64,000 nucleotides of DNA from Parelaphostrongylus tenuis (GCA_019055375.1 JAHQIW010007085.1:62001-126000), one strand, 5' to 3'. Numbered from the stretch's first letter, positions 23,110 to 35,140 are shown. Numbers and translations: made by a program. Notes: generated from the sequence alone by a model not told the origin.

Positions 23110-25055
23110 TGCTGTTCAAATCTCGAGGATTTCAGGGATGTGCTTGACTTTCGAAAAAAATTCCCTTACGAGCCGTAGCAGCAAGAATAAAACTGTGTTG
23201 CACATCTTAGTATTTTTCGCTAGACACGGCTTTTCTCTCAAGTTCTCACACCCATTCGGTGGTGCAATTCTTAACAAAGTCGAGGATACGCATAATTTCG
23301 AGGAGGACTGCTTGATGCGTCATTACAGATGAAAGTATCTAGGGATTTACACTCGGCGCACACCGCACGCAACATGTAAATTGCATTTCATGATTGACGC
23401 GGCGGCGAGTGTGAAACTCAATATTCTTTCAGCTGTAACAAGGTTGAAATGTGTTTTTCAAATATCAGGCCTGCCATTGAGATCTCTAAGATTTGTGCTA
23501 TCGAATGGTCATTGTAAGTCTGACTGAAAACCTCTGTCCAACGAAAGATGCTTGAGTCAAAAATATTTGGCTCTTAGATGTTAAACGGCGTCGTATTTTA
23601 GCTCCGATCTCATTCGCTAAACAAGAATTTTCCATGAAAATGTTAGCAATCATTAGAAAGCATAAATCTCTCCTTCACGGGTTTTTTGAAACCGTATTTT
23701 AGAATGTTGTAGCATTCAAAATAAAATTGTTTCTCACTCGCTTTTCGTTCCATTTTCACCACGACTATAAATCGTTGGAAGTACAAATAGCATGTCAGCA
23801 TGTAGGGAATTTTCTGTTCGGACTCTACGTTTCTACCTGAAGTTTTTGTAGATGTGGTAAAAAAAATCCTCAATAAAATAACACTGGCTGCCGCCTTTTC
23901 CTCATGGAGCGGTGGATGACTACCGAGATACGCGGTGACATTACTAACAACTTATTGCTGTGGCTTCCCTTTACATTTCACTGAGCTACAAACCTTTCCG
24001 GCAACTCGGTCAACTTGCGGCGGGAGCCGGAGGCTACCAATCGCGTTTTAAATATTGTCACTCAGTAGGGGATTTGTTCATCACATTGACAAAAACTTCA
24101 GGTAGAAACGTAGCCTCTGATGCTACCGAATTTTGTCTACACGCTGATATGCCTTTCCGTGCTTCCAGTGATTTATACGTGTACCAAAAATGAAGCTGAA
24201 AAGCGATTGAGGAACAAAATTTTATTCTGGCTGCTACAGCGTTATAAGAGCGTATTATGATAAAATGGCAACGTTGAGTTGTAGCCAGAGATTTGTGCTA
24301 TCGAATAATTAAAAATACTTCTCTAAAAAGTTTTTACCCAGCGATTGAGATCGGCCTCAAAAATCGGTCCCAATATAACATTGAGTACCAAAATTTTTAC
24401 TTCAACTTTATAGTATAAAGTTAAAGCCATTTGAAAATTAAAACACACCATTCAGATTCTCGATATCGAAACTGTCGTACAATTACCAAAACCATATAGA
24501 GAAAAAAAAGCGGGAATACTTCTCTAAAGACACGTATTTCTGCTCAAAAGTTTGCCTAATGCCAATGTTCTATGCCTTCTATGCAAACATGGTTGTCCCT
24601 TACCGCTAGAGATTCTTCATCCGTCCATAAGTACTCAATCGCTTCTCACCTACGTCAACTTTGAATATTTGGAAATAAACGAATGATTGATATAATTAGT
24701 CATAGGGATCGACAGCTATCGAATACAGCATGCATAATGATTTTTGATAAATTACCTAATGCTCTCCATTTTTGAATGACTATAATGACTCATGGCTCTT
24801 GTACAAAACTAGGGAAGATCAAAATTGAAAATTTTCCATGTAATCTCCTTGTACAGTGCAATACATTTCATAAAACGGCAATTTTAGTATGATTTCATGG
24901 TAAACTAGTGTTTTTTCTACAGAAGACACGTATTGCTAGACCAAAACCATATGAGGGAGTTGGGAGAATCTTGTTCTATCAAATACTATAAGAACGAAGA
25001 TCACGCAATGCGCTCTGTGCACATCGATTTTATAGCCGTTCGTTAGGGGTTAACT
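23110..25055. repeat. dispersed repeat family, tandem unit A
   Basis: This is one unit of a tandem duplication of about 1.94 kb. Landmarks found here and again in unit B include AATAAAACTGTGTT (23186 and 25135), GTGAAACTCA.TATT (23410 and 25360), the TGCTATCGAATGGTCATTG block (23500 and 25443) and the end word GCCGTTCGTTAGGGGTTA (25035). It has no coding capacity. Shorter relatives are at 5.2-6.4, 10.5-11.2, 52.1-52.9 and 56.4-58.1 kb. Confidence 0.65.
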
Positions 25056-27190
25056 AGTCGACAGCAATCTCGAAAACTTCACTGGCAAGCTTGTCTTTTG
25101 AAAAATTCTTTTCACGAGCTGTAACAGCATGAATAAAACTGTGTTATACATCTGACCAATTTTCGCTAATACGGCTTTTCTCTCAGGCTTTCACATCCAT
25201 TCGATAGCGCAATTCTTAGCAAATTCAAAACACGCTTAGTTTTTGGGAAAGACTTCTTAGAGCTTCGTTACAGCCAAAAGAATATTGAGTTTTATACTCG
25301 TTGCGCATCTCACCCCACATGTGCATTGCACTACACGATCGACATGGCATCAAGTGTGAAACTCAGTATTGTTCTAGCTGTAACAACGCATTAAAACGTA
25401 CTTTCGGAAAGCAAGTCTACCACTGAGATTGCTGAGATTTCTGCTATCGAATGGTCATTGAAAGTCTGAATGAAAACCTCTGCCCAGCGAAGGATGCTCG
25501 AGTGTGAGAGAAAATTTGGCACTTATGTTAGGCGGTGACATATATTTGAGGCAATCCCATTCGCTGGGCAATAAATTTTTCATAAGAGTGTTAGTTATTG
25601 TTCGAAATCATAAATCTCTAACTACAACTCCACCTTACTGGTTTTACAAAACACCCATTTATACCTCTACTATCGGCCTCTTTTTTTACAGACCCTCGCA
25701 AAACGATATAATCTGGTAAGGATATGACTTGTTTTGAGCCGATAGGTCCAGTGCTATATAGGCACATATTTCGTCCTATTCAAACCCATTTATAATGCTG
25801 TGTCATCCAAAATATAATAATGTTTTTCGCTCGCTTTTTGTCCCCATTTTTGCCACGAGCATAAATCGCTAGAAGCACGAAAAGCATAATAACGTGTAAG
25901 GATATTCCCGAAGGTGTGAAAGAATTTTCAATGAAAAAATAACAGTCTCCGCCGTTTTGACGCATGGTGGCAGATCACTATTGGATTACCCTACTAACAA
26001 CCCTGCTGCTGTGATTTCCCTTCGCAGTTTACTTAGCTAGGAACCTTTTCGGCTACTTTGCTTACCGGCTAACTCACGGAATGGGGGAATCGATCAGGCT
26101 TAAATATTGCCATTCAATTGAAAATTTCTTCACTACATCGATAAAAACTTTGGGTAGAAACGTAGACTCCGATGCTACCGAAAACTGTCTGTTCGCTCAT
26201 ATGCTTTTCGTGCTTCCAGCGATTTATACGAGTTGTAAAAAGTGAAGACGAAAAGCGAGTGAGAAACAAAGTTTTCCTCTGGATGCAGCGTTGTAGAAGC
26301 GTAAATCAAAAGAAAGGCGACGCGCAGTTGTAGCCAGAGATTTGGAATGTTGAATGATCAATAACACTCCTATGAAAAGTTCCCGTCTAACGAATGAGAT
26401 CGGCTTCAATATTGGTCGCCGCTTGACATATTAGTAGCGAAATTTTAACTTCACCTCTGCAATATAATGTAAAATAAAGCACACACTTCAGATTATCGAT
26501 GTCCAAGCAGTGGAATAATTGTTAAAACCTCAAACAGGAATAAGAAATACTTTTTTGAATATAAGTGCGGTTAGGGAAAAAGTAGCGGGAATACTTTTCT
26601 GGCGACACATATTTCTGCCCAATAGTTTGCATAATGCAGGTGTTCTAAGCCTTTTATTCAAACACCGCTGTCCCTTACCGCTCAGAATTCTTCCACTATC
26701 CATAAGTACTGAACCTTTGCCCACTTACGTCAACATTGAATAATTGGAAACAAACGAACGATTGGTACAAACTTAGTTATCGTGAGAGTTTTCGATGAAC
26801 AGCTATCGAATACAGCATGCGTAATATTTTTTGATAAATTACTATCTGTTCTCCAGTTTTTATTACCTATGATGGCTCTTGGGTCTTGTATAATACTAGG
26901 GAAGAGCAGAATTAAAGATTTTCCTTGTGATCCCCTTTGTGTAATGCAATACAATTGATTGAATGCCAAAATCAATACAGCTGCGTAGTAAGCGAGAGTT
27001 TTTCTACAGAAGACATGTATAACTAAACCAATAGCACATGAGCGAGGAAAGAAAATTTTTTTCCATCAAAGTAATACAAGATTTCCTAAAAATTCTGCCA
27101 AACGATGAAAAAACAACCTCAATCAAACAACGAAAATTGCGCAGTTGGCTCCACGCGCAGCGATTTCTGTAGCCGTTCGTTAGGGGTTAA
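25056..27190. repeat. dispersed repeat family, tandem unit B
   Basis: This is the second unit of the tandem pair. It follows unit A directly, in the same order and orientation, and ends with the same GCCGTTCGTTAGGGGTTA word (27171). Divergence between units is substantial (many substitutions and small indels), so the duplication is not recent. Short frames inside are not conserved between the units, which argues against genes. Confidence 0.65.
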
Positions 27191-27701
27191 AACCGTAGCT
27201 GATCGCTGCGCGCTCGCGATTGTCATTCTTTGATTAACGTCTTTTTCCTGTTGTAAGATATAATAAACAGGCGCCACTCTATAAATCAGGTAAGAGCAAA
27301 AGAGCACGCTTTGTGTTTTCATTAACTTGAATGGTTAGGAATTTTTGTGATTAGTTTTTATTTCATATGAAGAATTCGCAGTAAACGTAGACACTGGTCG
27401 AAACGCATTAGAGGCTAGAACATTTCATAACATACCGCATTGAAAACAATTTAAACAGTCCTTGAAGCGGTAGATTTGCACTGTCTGACTTCTGTGTTGC
27501 TATAAACAGTTTATAAACCAACTGATTACAATTTGAGATTTTTTACTTTCTACCGCAATCTTCAGTGTGTCAAATAATACCCTAAAATCAAAGCATAACG
27601 AAAACAAATAAATGCTTCTCAAGCGTTGGAGAGAGAGGGATTGGAATGGTGATTACTATGACCTCTGAGGTCTGCAAACATCCAAGTACTCGAATCATGA
27701 A

Positions 27702-28004
27702 GTTATAGAAGAGTATCTTCGGATCTTGCTCCTAAATCACACATTAGGATAAAACGGAAAAGTTCTTGGAGTTGATTAATCTCTGAAAGATGTGTCATGC
27801 GTTCGACTTCATGAAGCATCGGTTGTGATTGAGGATATCTGGCCTTTAGAATGACTAGTGGTAACCTATTGATCAATGAAATCAGTGCTGGTATCCACTG
27901 AGACAAGTTAGCTACAAAAGGAAAATATACGTGATGAGGCTTAGTCATGAATTTGAACCATCGACCAGTGTGTGTCGCGATATCTCTAACCGCTGCGTCA
28001 CACG
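27702..28004 (-). mobile_element. tRNA-derived SINE inserted in rpn-5 pseudogene exon 6
   Basis: On the minus strand the element begins CGTGTGACGCAGCGGTTAGA (A-box-like), has GGTCGATGGTTCAAATTC (B-box-like), and continues through the family body, including TGTCTCAGTGGATACC, TCATTCTAAAGGCCAGATAT and CGAACGCATGACACATC, to the tail near 27720. It matches the copies at 54192 and 63379. Flanking exon sequence rejoins if the element is removed, so it is a clean insertion of about 300 bp. Confidence 0.75.
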
Positions 28005-28589
28005 CACCCATAGCACATAACACTTTATGATCAAAATAAAGCTTATGCAAGGTGCTATGAAAAATACCTCTTCTATGTCACTATTGAAGAATTTCGCGCT
28101 GATCTTGTTCGAGTTGATAACAGCCCTTATATAATGAGCACGTGCTAAAGACAATCTCATTTGTTCCAGCAAAAATCCCTCCTGAACTATTCAAGTCAAA
28201 CCCACCTTAGTGACCAAATTAAATGATGAATTATGTCTACCTTCTCCTTTATTTCCACAGATCCATATATCTCGACCTGCAATTTCAAAATAACGTTTGT
28301 TGCCTTCTTCAAGTTTACCTTCGCTTTCAAGTCTCTTGACCACTAGAGAAGTATGACGTGCCCTCCCAACTTCGTTGTAGATCTACAAGAGCCATGAAAA
28401 ATAAAAGGTTTGCATATGTATATACAAACCAACACAACATCCGGCATGAGTTGATTTCCCATTACACCCCGGAAGGGCCATGTTGGCTGATACGAATTCT
28501 TCTCACTGCGAAGCATAGGCAAAAATATTAGGCGCCATATGCCTCATATGAAAAACGAAATTAGACGTCAGGCTTCAAAGTGTAAAACG

Positions 28590-28845
28590 CTGGGTGCGGA
28601 TCAGTCGATGAGTGATGCGTCATTCAATCAACTTCGTTTGATGTAATATTTTGGCTCTTGCAATGACACGTGGCGGCCTATCGACGGATCAAGACAAGTT
28701 TAATATTATTTGCTCCTGAAAAAGCGGAAAACTTATTGAGCCGACGGTGCTGTATTCGACCACCGCCCAATACTTTTGGGTATAGCAGTTACTTCTTAGC
28801 ACTGCCCTACACGGACCCTGTCAGACTCTATGGTGTTGAAAATTA
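28590..28845 (-). mobile_element. tRNA-derived SINE, partial, in an rpn-5 pseudogene intron
   Basis: The minus-strand body is recognisable through GAATGACGCATCACTCATCG, AAACGAAGTTGATTG and GGCCGCCACGTGTCATTG. The tRNA-like head is poorly preserved or missing. It lies between two exon remnants of the pseudogene. Confidence 0.5.
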
Positions 28846-29469
28846 GAGCGTACATATTCTGAAGTGGGACTTGAAGTGAAAAACTTCAATATTCGCGTCA
28901 TAGCAGAACTTTTCCAGCGGCGATAGTACGAAGAGTATCTACGAGCTTCATTTTCAACTACTCATTTGCGATCTTCTTCACCATTTCAAAGGCATCTCGG
29001 ATCTGCAAAACTATTGGATCTGCACTCAAAACTACAAATTATTTCTGCGCAACCACAATTTTTACTGCAGTCGACATTGAATGATGCATGAATTGGAAGA
29101 TTTTTCAAACTAGCCCTTTTTCTTCAAAGAAAAAGTTGTCAACCTTCAGAGATTGACGTTTTTCTTTCAAGAATCGATGGCTAACGTTCTGTCAAATTCA
29201 CTCTCTTCAGAGCCGTTACTGAATGAAAAAAGAAGATGCCATAAGAGATTTCCACTATCTAAACCGAAACTCCGTTTTCTATACGAATGTTGACTTGAAA
29301 GCATAAAGCGGACAGTACGAAAATATTACGTTTGATGGGAAACTCAGTATTTTAGCTGTAGCCATCGTTATAATCAGTCGTTTCTTCGGCAATGTAAAAA
29401 TTGTATCATTGAGAAGATCCAACTTCTTTTCATCAAAGCACAGATTTATCCGAAAACTGGGGAGAAGGA

Positions 29470-29480
29470 GGGGGGGGGGG
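29470..29480. repeat. run of 11 G
   Basis: An uninterrupted G homopolymer in AGGAGGGGG context, unusual in this AT-rich window. It lies in the intron-sized gap of the rpn-5 pseudogene. Confidence 0.9.
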
Positions 29481-29639
29481 CGTAAAGGAGAGATAAGAAT
29501 TACCTTGATAAAAACATATGTTGTAAATCGGATGATCGCTTTTCTTTACCTCAGCAAGAAAAATAAAGGCTGGAACATGTCGCACGACTTACCCTTTCAT
29601 TCAGAGCTTGCATTAGGTTGGTATTTCTTCTTCAAAATC

Positions 29640-30080
29640 GATGGCCGACGTCTCGACGAGTTCGCTTTCTTCAAAGTCGTTTCGTCAAGTGTGCGACTAC
29701 CTATGTTTCATCACCGAGACCCTAAAACATGGAAATCTACACCTGACAAAACGCCTATAAAGATAGGCGATAGAGTACTGCTCATTGACTCGGCTTAGTT
29801 TGCCTACCACGTACCACGGATTTTGAGGACGAGATTTATCCTTATAACGAACAGCCTAAAGATATAAAAATGTATACACACGTATAAATAACAATTTTGA
29901 TGTTACAAGCAGTATGAGCGTCAACCATGCGAACTTAATCTTTCGGGAGAATGATGAGGAAAGCGGACAGGCAATGAGATCAAACGGCCGAATAAAGTGC
30001 CTTTGACGACGTGACCCTCAACCGTCGTCTTCATGTTTTTCGTCCGTTCCTTTTCTGGAATGCCGTTCGAATGCCACCTG
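29640..30080 (+). mobile_element. possible BEL/Pao-type retroelement C-terminal relic
   Basis: The frame ends with RDPKTWKSTPDKTPIKIGDR then VLLIDSA, which resembles the P..GD.VL(I/L)..E C-terminal domain that follows integrase in BEL/Pao elements. About 130 nt further on, ENDEESGQAMRSNGRI resembles the next conserved segment. There is no reverse transcriptase or integrase core nearby, so this is a weak call. Confidence 0.25.
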
Positions 30081-30639
30081 CAACCTAAGAAGTTCAACCG
30101 CCAGCCGAAGCCACTAATCGTCGCTGTGACTCATTGCCTGATTTTGCTGATTATCTACAAGTAGAATATTAAACATTTGATGATACGAGATAAAAACATG
30201 AAAGAAAAGGAGAATAGTTTTTATTCAGGGGAATGACTGCTATACACCTTTCGATTACGAAGATGTACCAAACTCGGGGAAGCTTTGAGTATATGAACAA
30301 TTCGTGAATTACATTCTTTTGGTGCTAACGTTGCGCACTAAGTGCTGAAGGATTCTTGTGCTGCTTTTCATATCTAAACCAAGTTGGGACAACTTCTCGA
30401 GATTGCTCAGCGATTTGAGCGCTCCAGCAACATCACCTCTGTAAAAAAAAATAACATGAAATACATTATACAATATAAATATATCAAATACAAAGGAATC
30501 TAATACAATCTTAGATTGTTCAAAAGTTGCCTTGCAGCAGCTATGGCAACCGCTCTTGGAATTACCTCATCAACCTGGCTGCTATAGTCAACGTTTACCT
30601 TGAAAAGCCCACCATCCCCAACCTGAACACCTATCGTAA

Positions 30640-31448
30640 CAATCACTTCTTCAACAAATATTTACCAATTAAAAGCTGGTGTGCTGCGCGGTGTTGAAAC
30701 ACTGCGTTGATTTAGTTTGGCTAACATTTTCAGGCTCGCACAAAATATTCATAAATTGGGAGAGGTTTGAAATCTTCAAAATTTCCTAAATGAGAGCGGT
30801 TTGATTCTTTCGGCGCGCGTGGACCTATGGCCACTGCACCTCTAGCTGGCAACTCTGTACGGTCTGCTCTAACTTTCCTTGATCTCTAGGCCAGCAAACC
30901 ACTGATTAGAAAAAAATTTTTCTCTATGAATTTTCAGTTCTACTGTCAAGAATTTGGATTTATATGTTGACAAATTGTCAAATGTGATAGAACAGACTTC
31001 AGTAAGGTCAATTTTATCAAAAATATCGTGATTGATCAGTTTATAAACCTCTTTTTTTAAAAGAAAAATTCAAGTATTTGCGCAAAACCTATATTTGTCA
31101 CCCTTATCAAACATTTCTATGGTATTTTATTTATAGTGAACCACAATTCAGAGAAATCCGTCTTTTGTTTTTTTTTAGTTTTTTATACTTGATTGCATAA
31201 AATACACATGATTCATCGTATTGGCTGAAAATTGTAAAACAATCAATGGTTCGTCAAAAGAATTCTTCATTGCGTGTCATGCCACTTCGGATAATTCTTG
31301 AAAATTCTTTGATTATTAGTGCACCGTACAGTCCCATTTCTCACACCAATGCGTAATTCGTTCGCATTCTTTGATAATAGCTATGGTATGTGAAGATGAG
31401 ATAGAGGGATGCCTTTGTATTGCAAAGGATTTGATCAAAGGGGGACAT
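30640..31448. other. no recognised gene
   Basis: AT-rich sequence between the rpn-5 pseudogene and the piggyBac inverted repeat. A short frame at about 30662-30724 (MLAKLNQRSVSTPRSTPAFN, minus) is not in phase with the next exon and is not adopted. Confidence 0.4.
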
Positions 31449-33393
31449 TTGCTTTACGAAAACTAGCAGGTAATAAAATTTCGCATTTTACCACTGTCTC
31501 AGCACACCAAGTTCTACTCACATTCTAGGTGCACATTTCCGTTCTTCCCGCAATCGATGCAGTTACCCTACGGTGTTGGCTGTTGCACCGAGATCACAAG
31601 AAATGGCGGTACTTCAGCAACAAGATACCATGCCAACTATTTTTGAAGGAAATCTGTATCCTATGACGCGATCGCATATTGTACAGAATGGAGACATTGT
31701 GAACCTGCTAACGATGACTGTAAATGTCCTACTCAAAGTGTATTGTGCGCATCACTGTGAGACATTGTGATGAATTTGATGCAAGATAGGTCGAATCTTT
31801 GCAGGCTGTAATCAAAATGAGAGTTTGTTGTAAGAAGTATGCCTAAATGAATATTTTGAGTAAGTCATTCTCATCATTTGAAGCACGAGAAATTTAGAGA
31901 ACTCGTACCCCTGTGATATCATATGAAGTGTACTTTAAGGTGGGCAAAACAGCTATTGTGGTGATTACAATAACAAAGTGTACTAATCGAATGGAAATCG
32001 AATGCCTCAGAAGGACACGAACATAGGAAAATCTTGCTTTTGAGAGGTTTTTCTTTTTACCACCTTGGCTAATTTTAGTACTTTTGCACTGAATCGGCAT
32101 TCAACTTTGCAACTTACTACGTTGGCTTTTGCCTGAAGTTAAGCTTTCTGATTGTGTTATGTCAGACTCCAACGACTTGTAAGGTTTATTAGGCAGTGTG
32201 CTTTTGTCCAGCGACGAAGAAGACGCCGACGAGCAGTGGAACAACCAGGACTACGCGGATAACTGAGAGGAAAGTGACGAAGTTCAAGGAGATTCAACTA
32301 TTACCGACGCAGCGGATGCGTAGTCGTCAAAAGTGGTGTTCCCCAATATTCTCCTTATCAAAGAGCTAGGGACAGTTTTTCAAATGAGAGAGGCGAGCGA
32401 TTATGGCCGTCAGAGGAACGTGGAGTAGGAAAAATACTACGATCGACGAGATGAATAAAGTGATTGATTGGTTTGTGCCTTCAGATGAGTATAGTGCCAA
32501 TGCCCAATATGAAAGATTACTGGAGCGGCTATCCGTCTTTCAACAGCCCCAATTTGGCACCGAATTATGCTTGGAGATAGATTTTTGATCATCATAAATC
32601 ACCTACATTTAAAGGACAAAGAGTGATGCGATCCAAAAGATTTTTTGTATATGACACGCCTGCTGCTTACACTCGTTAGTAGGAATTGTAAAAGCGTGTA
32701 TAAACCAGGTAAAATTTTATGCACTGACTAGTCGATGGTGCGACTCAAAGGAAGATATGAGCTGTCCCAGTACGCTCCTTCGAAGCGCAACAACAGTGGA
32801 ATAAAGTTGTTCAAAGTTTATGGAGAAGGAGAGTACATCTATCGAACGAGGATTTACGTGGGCGCAGGCACGAGTCCTTGCCCAGCCGGGTGTCCTGCAG
32901 ACGGTGTTGTGATGTATCTAGTGAAAAAACTGCTAGGTTAAAGGAGACATCTCCTAGCAGACGAGTGGTATACCAGTGTTCCCTAGTTGCAACTTTTTTG
33001 AAGAAAAGCACTTACTTGACCGAAACCTGCAAAAACAAGTAAGAGTTTCAAAAGAACTTTTGCAAGGATCTGCCCAAGAATGAATAGAGAGTGATGCAGA
33101 CCAGAAAACGTATTGGTGCTCAAGTGGCTGGATAGAAAAGAACGTCGACAAGAATTACGAGAAAAGCGAGAGGAGTCGTGGAATTCACCGATCAGATGGG
33201 TGCATTCTCGCCCTTCCCTTTGGAAGACATATAAATGGTAAGAGTGTTTCGTTGCCTCTTTGTTTCACAAAATAATTAAGCTAATTCGGGTATGATCGTC
33301 TTATATTCCACTTTGCCACAAGCATATGGTCAACGCTTGGTGGGTCTATATTACTACATTCAGAAAGTTAAAAAAAATTCAAAATGAAGGTGT
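31449..33393 (+). mobile_element. piggyBac-like element, left inverted copy (dead)
   Basis: The transposase region (about 32160-33390) shows VYKPGKILCTD, a TAG where Glu is expected, then SMVRLKGRYELSQYAPSKRN. Next comes KLFKVYGEGEY, LVKKLLG, LLADEWYTS and VLKWLDRKERR. These are the DDE_Tnp_1_7 landmarks (PG..L.(I/V)DE.M..FKGR, H.Y.DN.YTS, KW.DK). The three catalytic Asp positions (TD, AD, LD) are still there, but many stops and frameshifts make it inactive. The segment matches 39580-41116 plus 34560-34850 in reverse, almost base for base. The 3' part is cut off at 33393 by a truncated PLE. Confidence 0.8.
33039..33046. other. empty target site of the PLE pair
   Basis: The left piggyBac copy has a single GTAAGAGT here, with AACCTGCAAAAACAA before it and TTCAAAAGAACTTTTGC after it. 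The right piggyBac copy is interrupted at exactly this word by the PLE pair, so this is the pre-insertion state. Confidence 0.85.
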
Positions 33394-33958
33394 ACAAGCG
33401 TCTTAATAGACGAAACACCCCGCTAGGGACGCATTGAGCACAGAAGCACGACGGAGTTGATGAAATCGAAGTCACCATCCTTGCGCAGGAGCAAAAAACA
33501 TCAGCGCGAAAGATCTTGGAAGCATCTTGGATTAATACGACCAATCCAACCATAAACCGCAGGGAGGAATGCCTTGTAAACACTCGTGATATGAGCCAGT
33601 ATATAAGACTGTTGTTTTAATGGGTAGGGTGCATTACGAGCCTATGTTCTTTCTTTCGGTGATCTCCACTTGAATCATCCAGTGGAACACATATAAAAAG
33701 CGGTGAGTATGTTGAGTGTTGATTTTTGCTTGATGCCATTGAAATCTAGGTCTGGTGATTTTCTCAAAAGAATTGATGAAGGTGTTTGACTGATTGTATT
33801 GCAAACATTTTGACCTTTCCAGGCTCTGAAGAATGCGAATTGCCGAAACGTCGGCTATCGTATAAAGTTTAATGTAACACCTCGTGTTCTGCTCAAAGAA
33901 GAAAATCAAGAATCATACTGAAGCATGCCGAGGTTAATAGACAGTCGGTCTTGGGAAC
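33394..33958 (+). mobile_element. 5'-truncated Penelope-like element
   Basis: It starts abruptly at AAGCGTCTTAATAGACG, equivalent to 39000 in the full copy, and runs through the last third of the GIY-YIG domain (TPLGTH, VTILAQEQKTSARK, NPTINRREECL), the stop, the tail and the terminal CATGCCGAGGTTAATAGACA, then GTCGGTCTTGGGAA. The frame is broken: TGA replaces an Arg codon in the GTHRE block. It is clearly more diverged than the two copies at 34.9-39.6 kb. Such 5' truncation is typical of target-primed retrotransposition. Confidence 0.85.
33822..33856 (+). ncRNA. hammerhead-like motif in the truncated PLE tail
   Basis: The order is GGCT (stem I strand), CTGAAGA (core), a short stem II pair around GCGAATTGC, GAAA, the self-complementary ACGT, then cleavage-type GTC and GGCT (stem I return). 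The layout equals that of the two full copies. Stem II carries a T in place of a G, and there is an extra A between core and stem II. Activity is doubtful. Confidence 0.45.
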
Positions 33959-34200
33959 TATGTTGATATAGTTAGTAGTCTATCTACACATTAATCAGCA
34001 ATCGAAAGCTTATGGCAACACCATCAAACAAAATTAATCCGAAAAGCTAGCAGCTGTCAACATTCCTCATTTTGTTCACACCAAACCGATTTGTACCTTT
34101 GTACATTGTACACAACAGTTTATACATCCTAACAAATTGAACAGTCTAAATATTGAGAGCAGTCTGTCTTTGAACCATTTCAGTCAGCAATTTACAATAT
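33959..34200. other. spacer between inverted piggyBac copies
   Basis: AT-rich sequence with no recognised element. It separates the truncated PLE from the C-terminal end of the right piggyBac copy. Confidence 0.4.
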
Positions 34201-34850
34201 GAAATTGATACCTAGAATCTGCAATTCTCACATTGAATATGTGTCTCAGATAGAAGAACATTTTTTATAAGAAGTTTAGAGCAATTTGTACCACCGTACT
34301 TCTTATATTGGCTAAAGTTTGTAGATACTTTTTTGGTTTTTCTTCTTTGGGCCCAAACACGTTGTCTAGCCTTTGCAAACTTTCGATAACAATGAGTACA
34401 AAGTCTAAGTCGTCGTGGTGGGATTGATGGCCTTCCGAAAACGCGACTAGATGTCGGCTGAGGAGAAGCGTTGAATCCTAAGTAGTTCTCGTACACTTTC
34501 ATTTTGAATTTTTTTTTTAACTTTCTGGATGTAGTCATATAGACCCACCAAGCGTTGACCATATGCTTGTGGTAAAGTGGAATATAAGACGATCATACCC
34601 GAATTAGCTTAATCATTTTGTGAAACAAAGAGGCAACGAAACACTCTTACCATTTAATTGTCTTCCAAAGGGAAGGGCGAGTATGCACCCATCTGATCGG
34701 TGAATTCCACGACTCCCCTCGCTTTTCTCGTAATTCTTATCGACGTTCTTTTCTATCCAGCCACTTGAGCACCAATACGCTTTTCTGGTCTGCATCACTC
34801 TCTATTCATTCTTGGGCAGATCCTTGCAAAAGTTCTTTTGAAACTCTTAC
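34200..34850 (-). mobile_element. piggyBac-like element, right copy, C-terminal part
   Basis: Minus-strand frames read YWCSSGWIEKNVDKNYEKSE (34613-34798) and MVNAWWVYMTTSRKLKKKFK, then LCTHCYRKF and CENC (34212-34562). The first overlaps the left copy. The second matches the piggyBac (L)VNA...Y region followed by a Cys-pair C-terminal tail. It continues the right copy whose N-terminal part is at 39580-41116 once the PLE pair is removed. It is non-functional. Confidence 0.7.
34843..34850. repeat. target-site duplication, left
   Basis: ACTCTTAC here is repeated at 39580-39587 at the other edge of the PLE pair. It occurs once, inverted, in the uninterrupted left piggyBac copy at 33039-33046. 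Confidence 0.85.
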
Positions 34851-34902
34851 ATGTTTTTCTTCTTTAAGCAAAACACGAGGTGTTATAATAAAATTTATTC
34901 AC

Positions 34903-34937
34903 AGCTGACGTTTCGGCAGTTCGCCTTCTTCAGAGCC
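34903..34937 (-). ncRNA. hammerhead-like ribozyme motif, minus PLE tail
   Basis: Read on the minus strand: GGCT, CTGAAGA, then GGC-GAACT-GCC as stem II, GAAA, the palindrome ACGT, a GTC cleavage triplet and AGCT pairing back with GGCT. A stem III this short could only form between two molecules through ACGT, as described for small PLE hammerheads. One unpaired A sits between the CTGAAGA core and stem II, a departure from the canonical fold. Confidence 0.5.
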
Positions 34938-35140
34938 TGGAAAGGTCAAATTGTCCGCAATCCAATAAGCCAAACACCTCCAATACTCTTTTAGAAAAAA
35001 TCACCAGACCTAGATTTCAATCGCATCAAGCACAAAATCAACTCTCAACATACTCACCGCTTTTTATATGTGTTCCACTGAATGATTCAAGTGGAGACAA
35101 CCGCAAGGAGATCACATAGGCTCGTAATGCACCTTACCCA

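Larger units (their letters stand above)
27640..30622 (-). pseudogene. rpn-5: rpn-5 (26S proteasome lid subunit PSMD12) unprocessed pseudogene
   Basis: Six exon remnants keep the order of Rpn5/PSMD12, a PCI-domain subunit of the proteasome lid. Exon at 30507-30622: FKVNVDYSSQVDEVIPRA. Exon at 30330-30438: ALKSLSNLEKL and DMKSSTRILQHLVRN. Exon at 28910-29002: an in-frame TAG (28958-28960), then LKMKLVDTLRTIAAGK. Exon at 28241-28382: IYNEVGRARHTSLVVKRLES, then after a one-base insertion near 28280 QVEIYGSVEIKEK. Exon at 28068-28181: FLLEQMRLSLARAHYIRAVI and NSNKISAKFFNSD. Last exon from 28054 down: HKLYFDHKVLCAMG, a SINE, then YLDVCR. Intron borders are GT-AG and several phases match. Retained introns show it is a DNA-level duplicate, not a retrocopy. 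Start codon, middle segments and the whole C-terminal half are missing. The gene assignment rests on remembered family sequence and I am fairly sure of it. Confidence 0.82.

Noticed and set aside
30662..30724. First exon for rpn-5 with an ATG (MLAKLNQRS...)
   Set aside because: Its donor would join the next exon in the wrong phase, and the sequence does not resemble the Rpn5 N-terminus.
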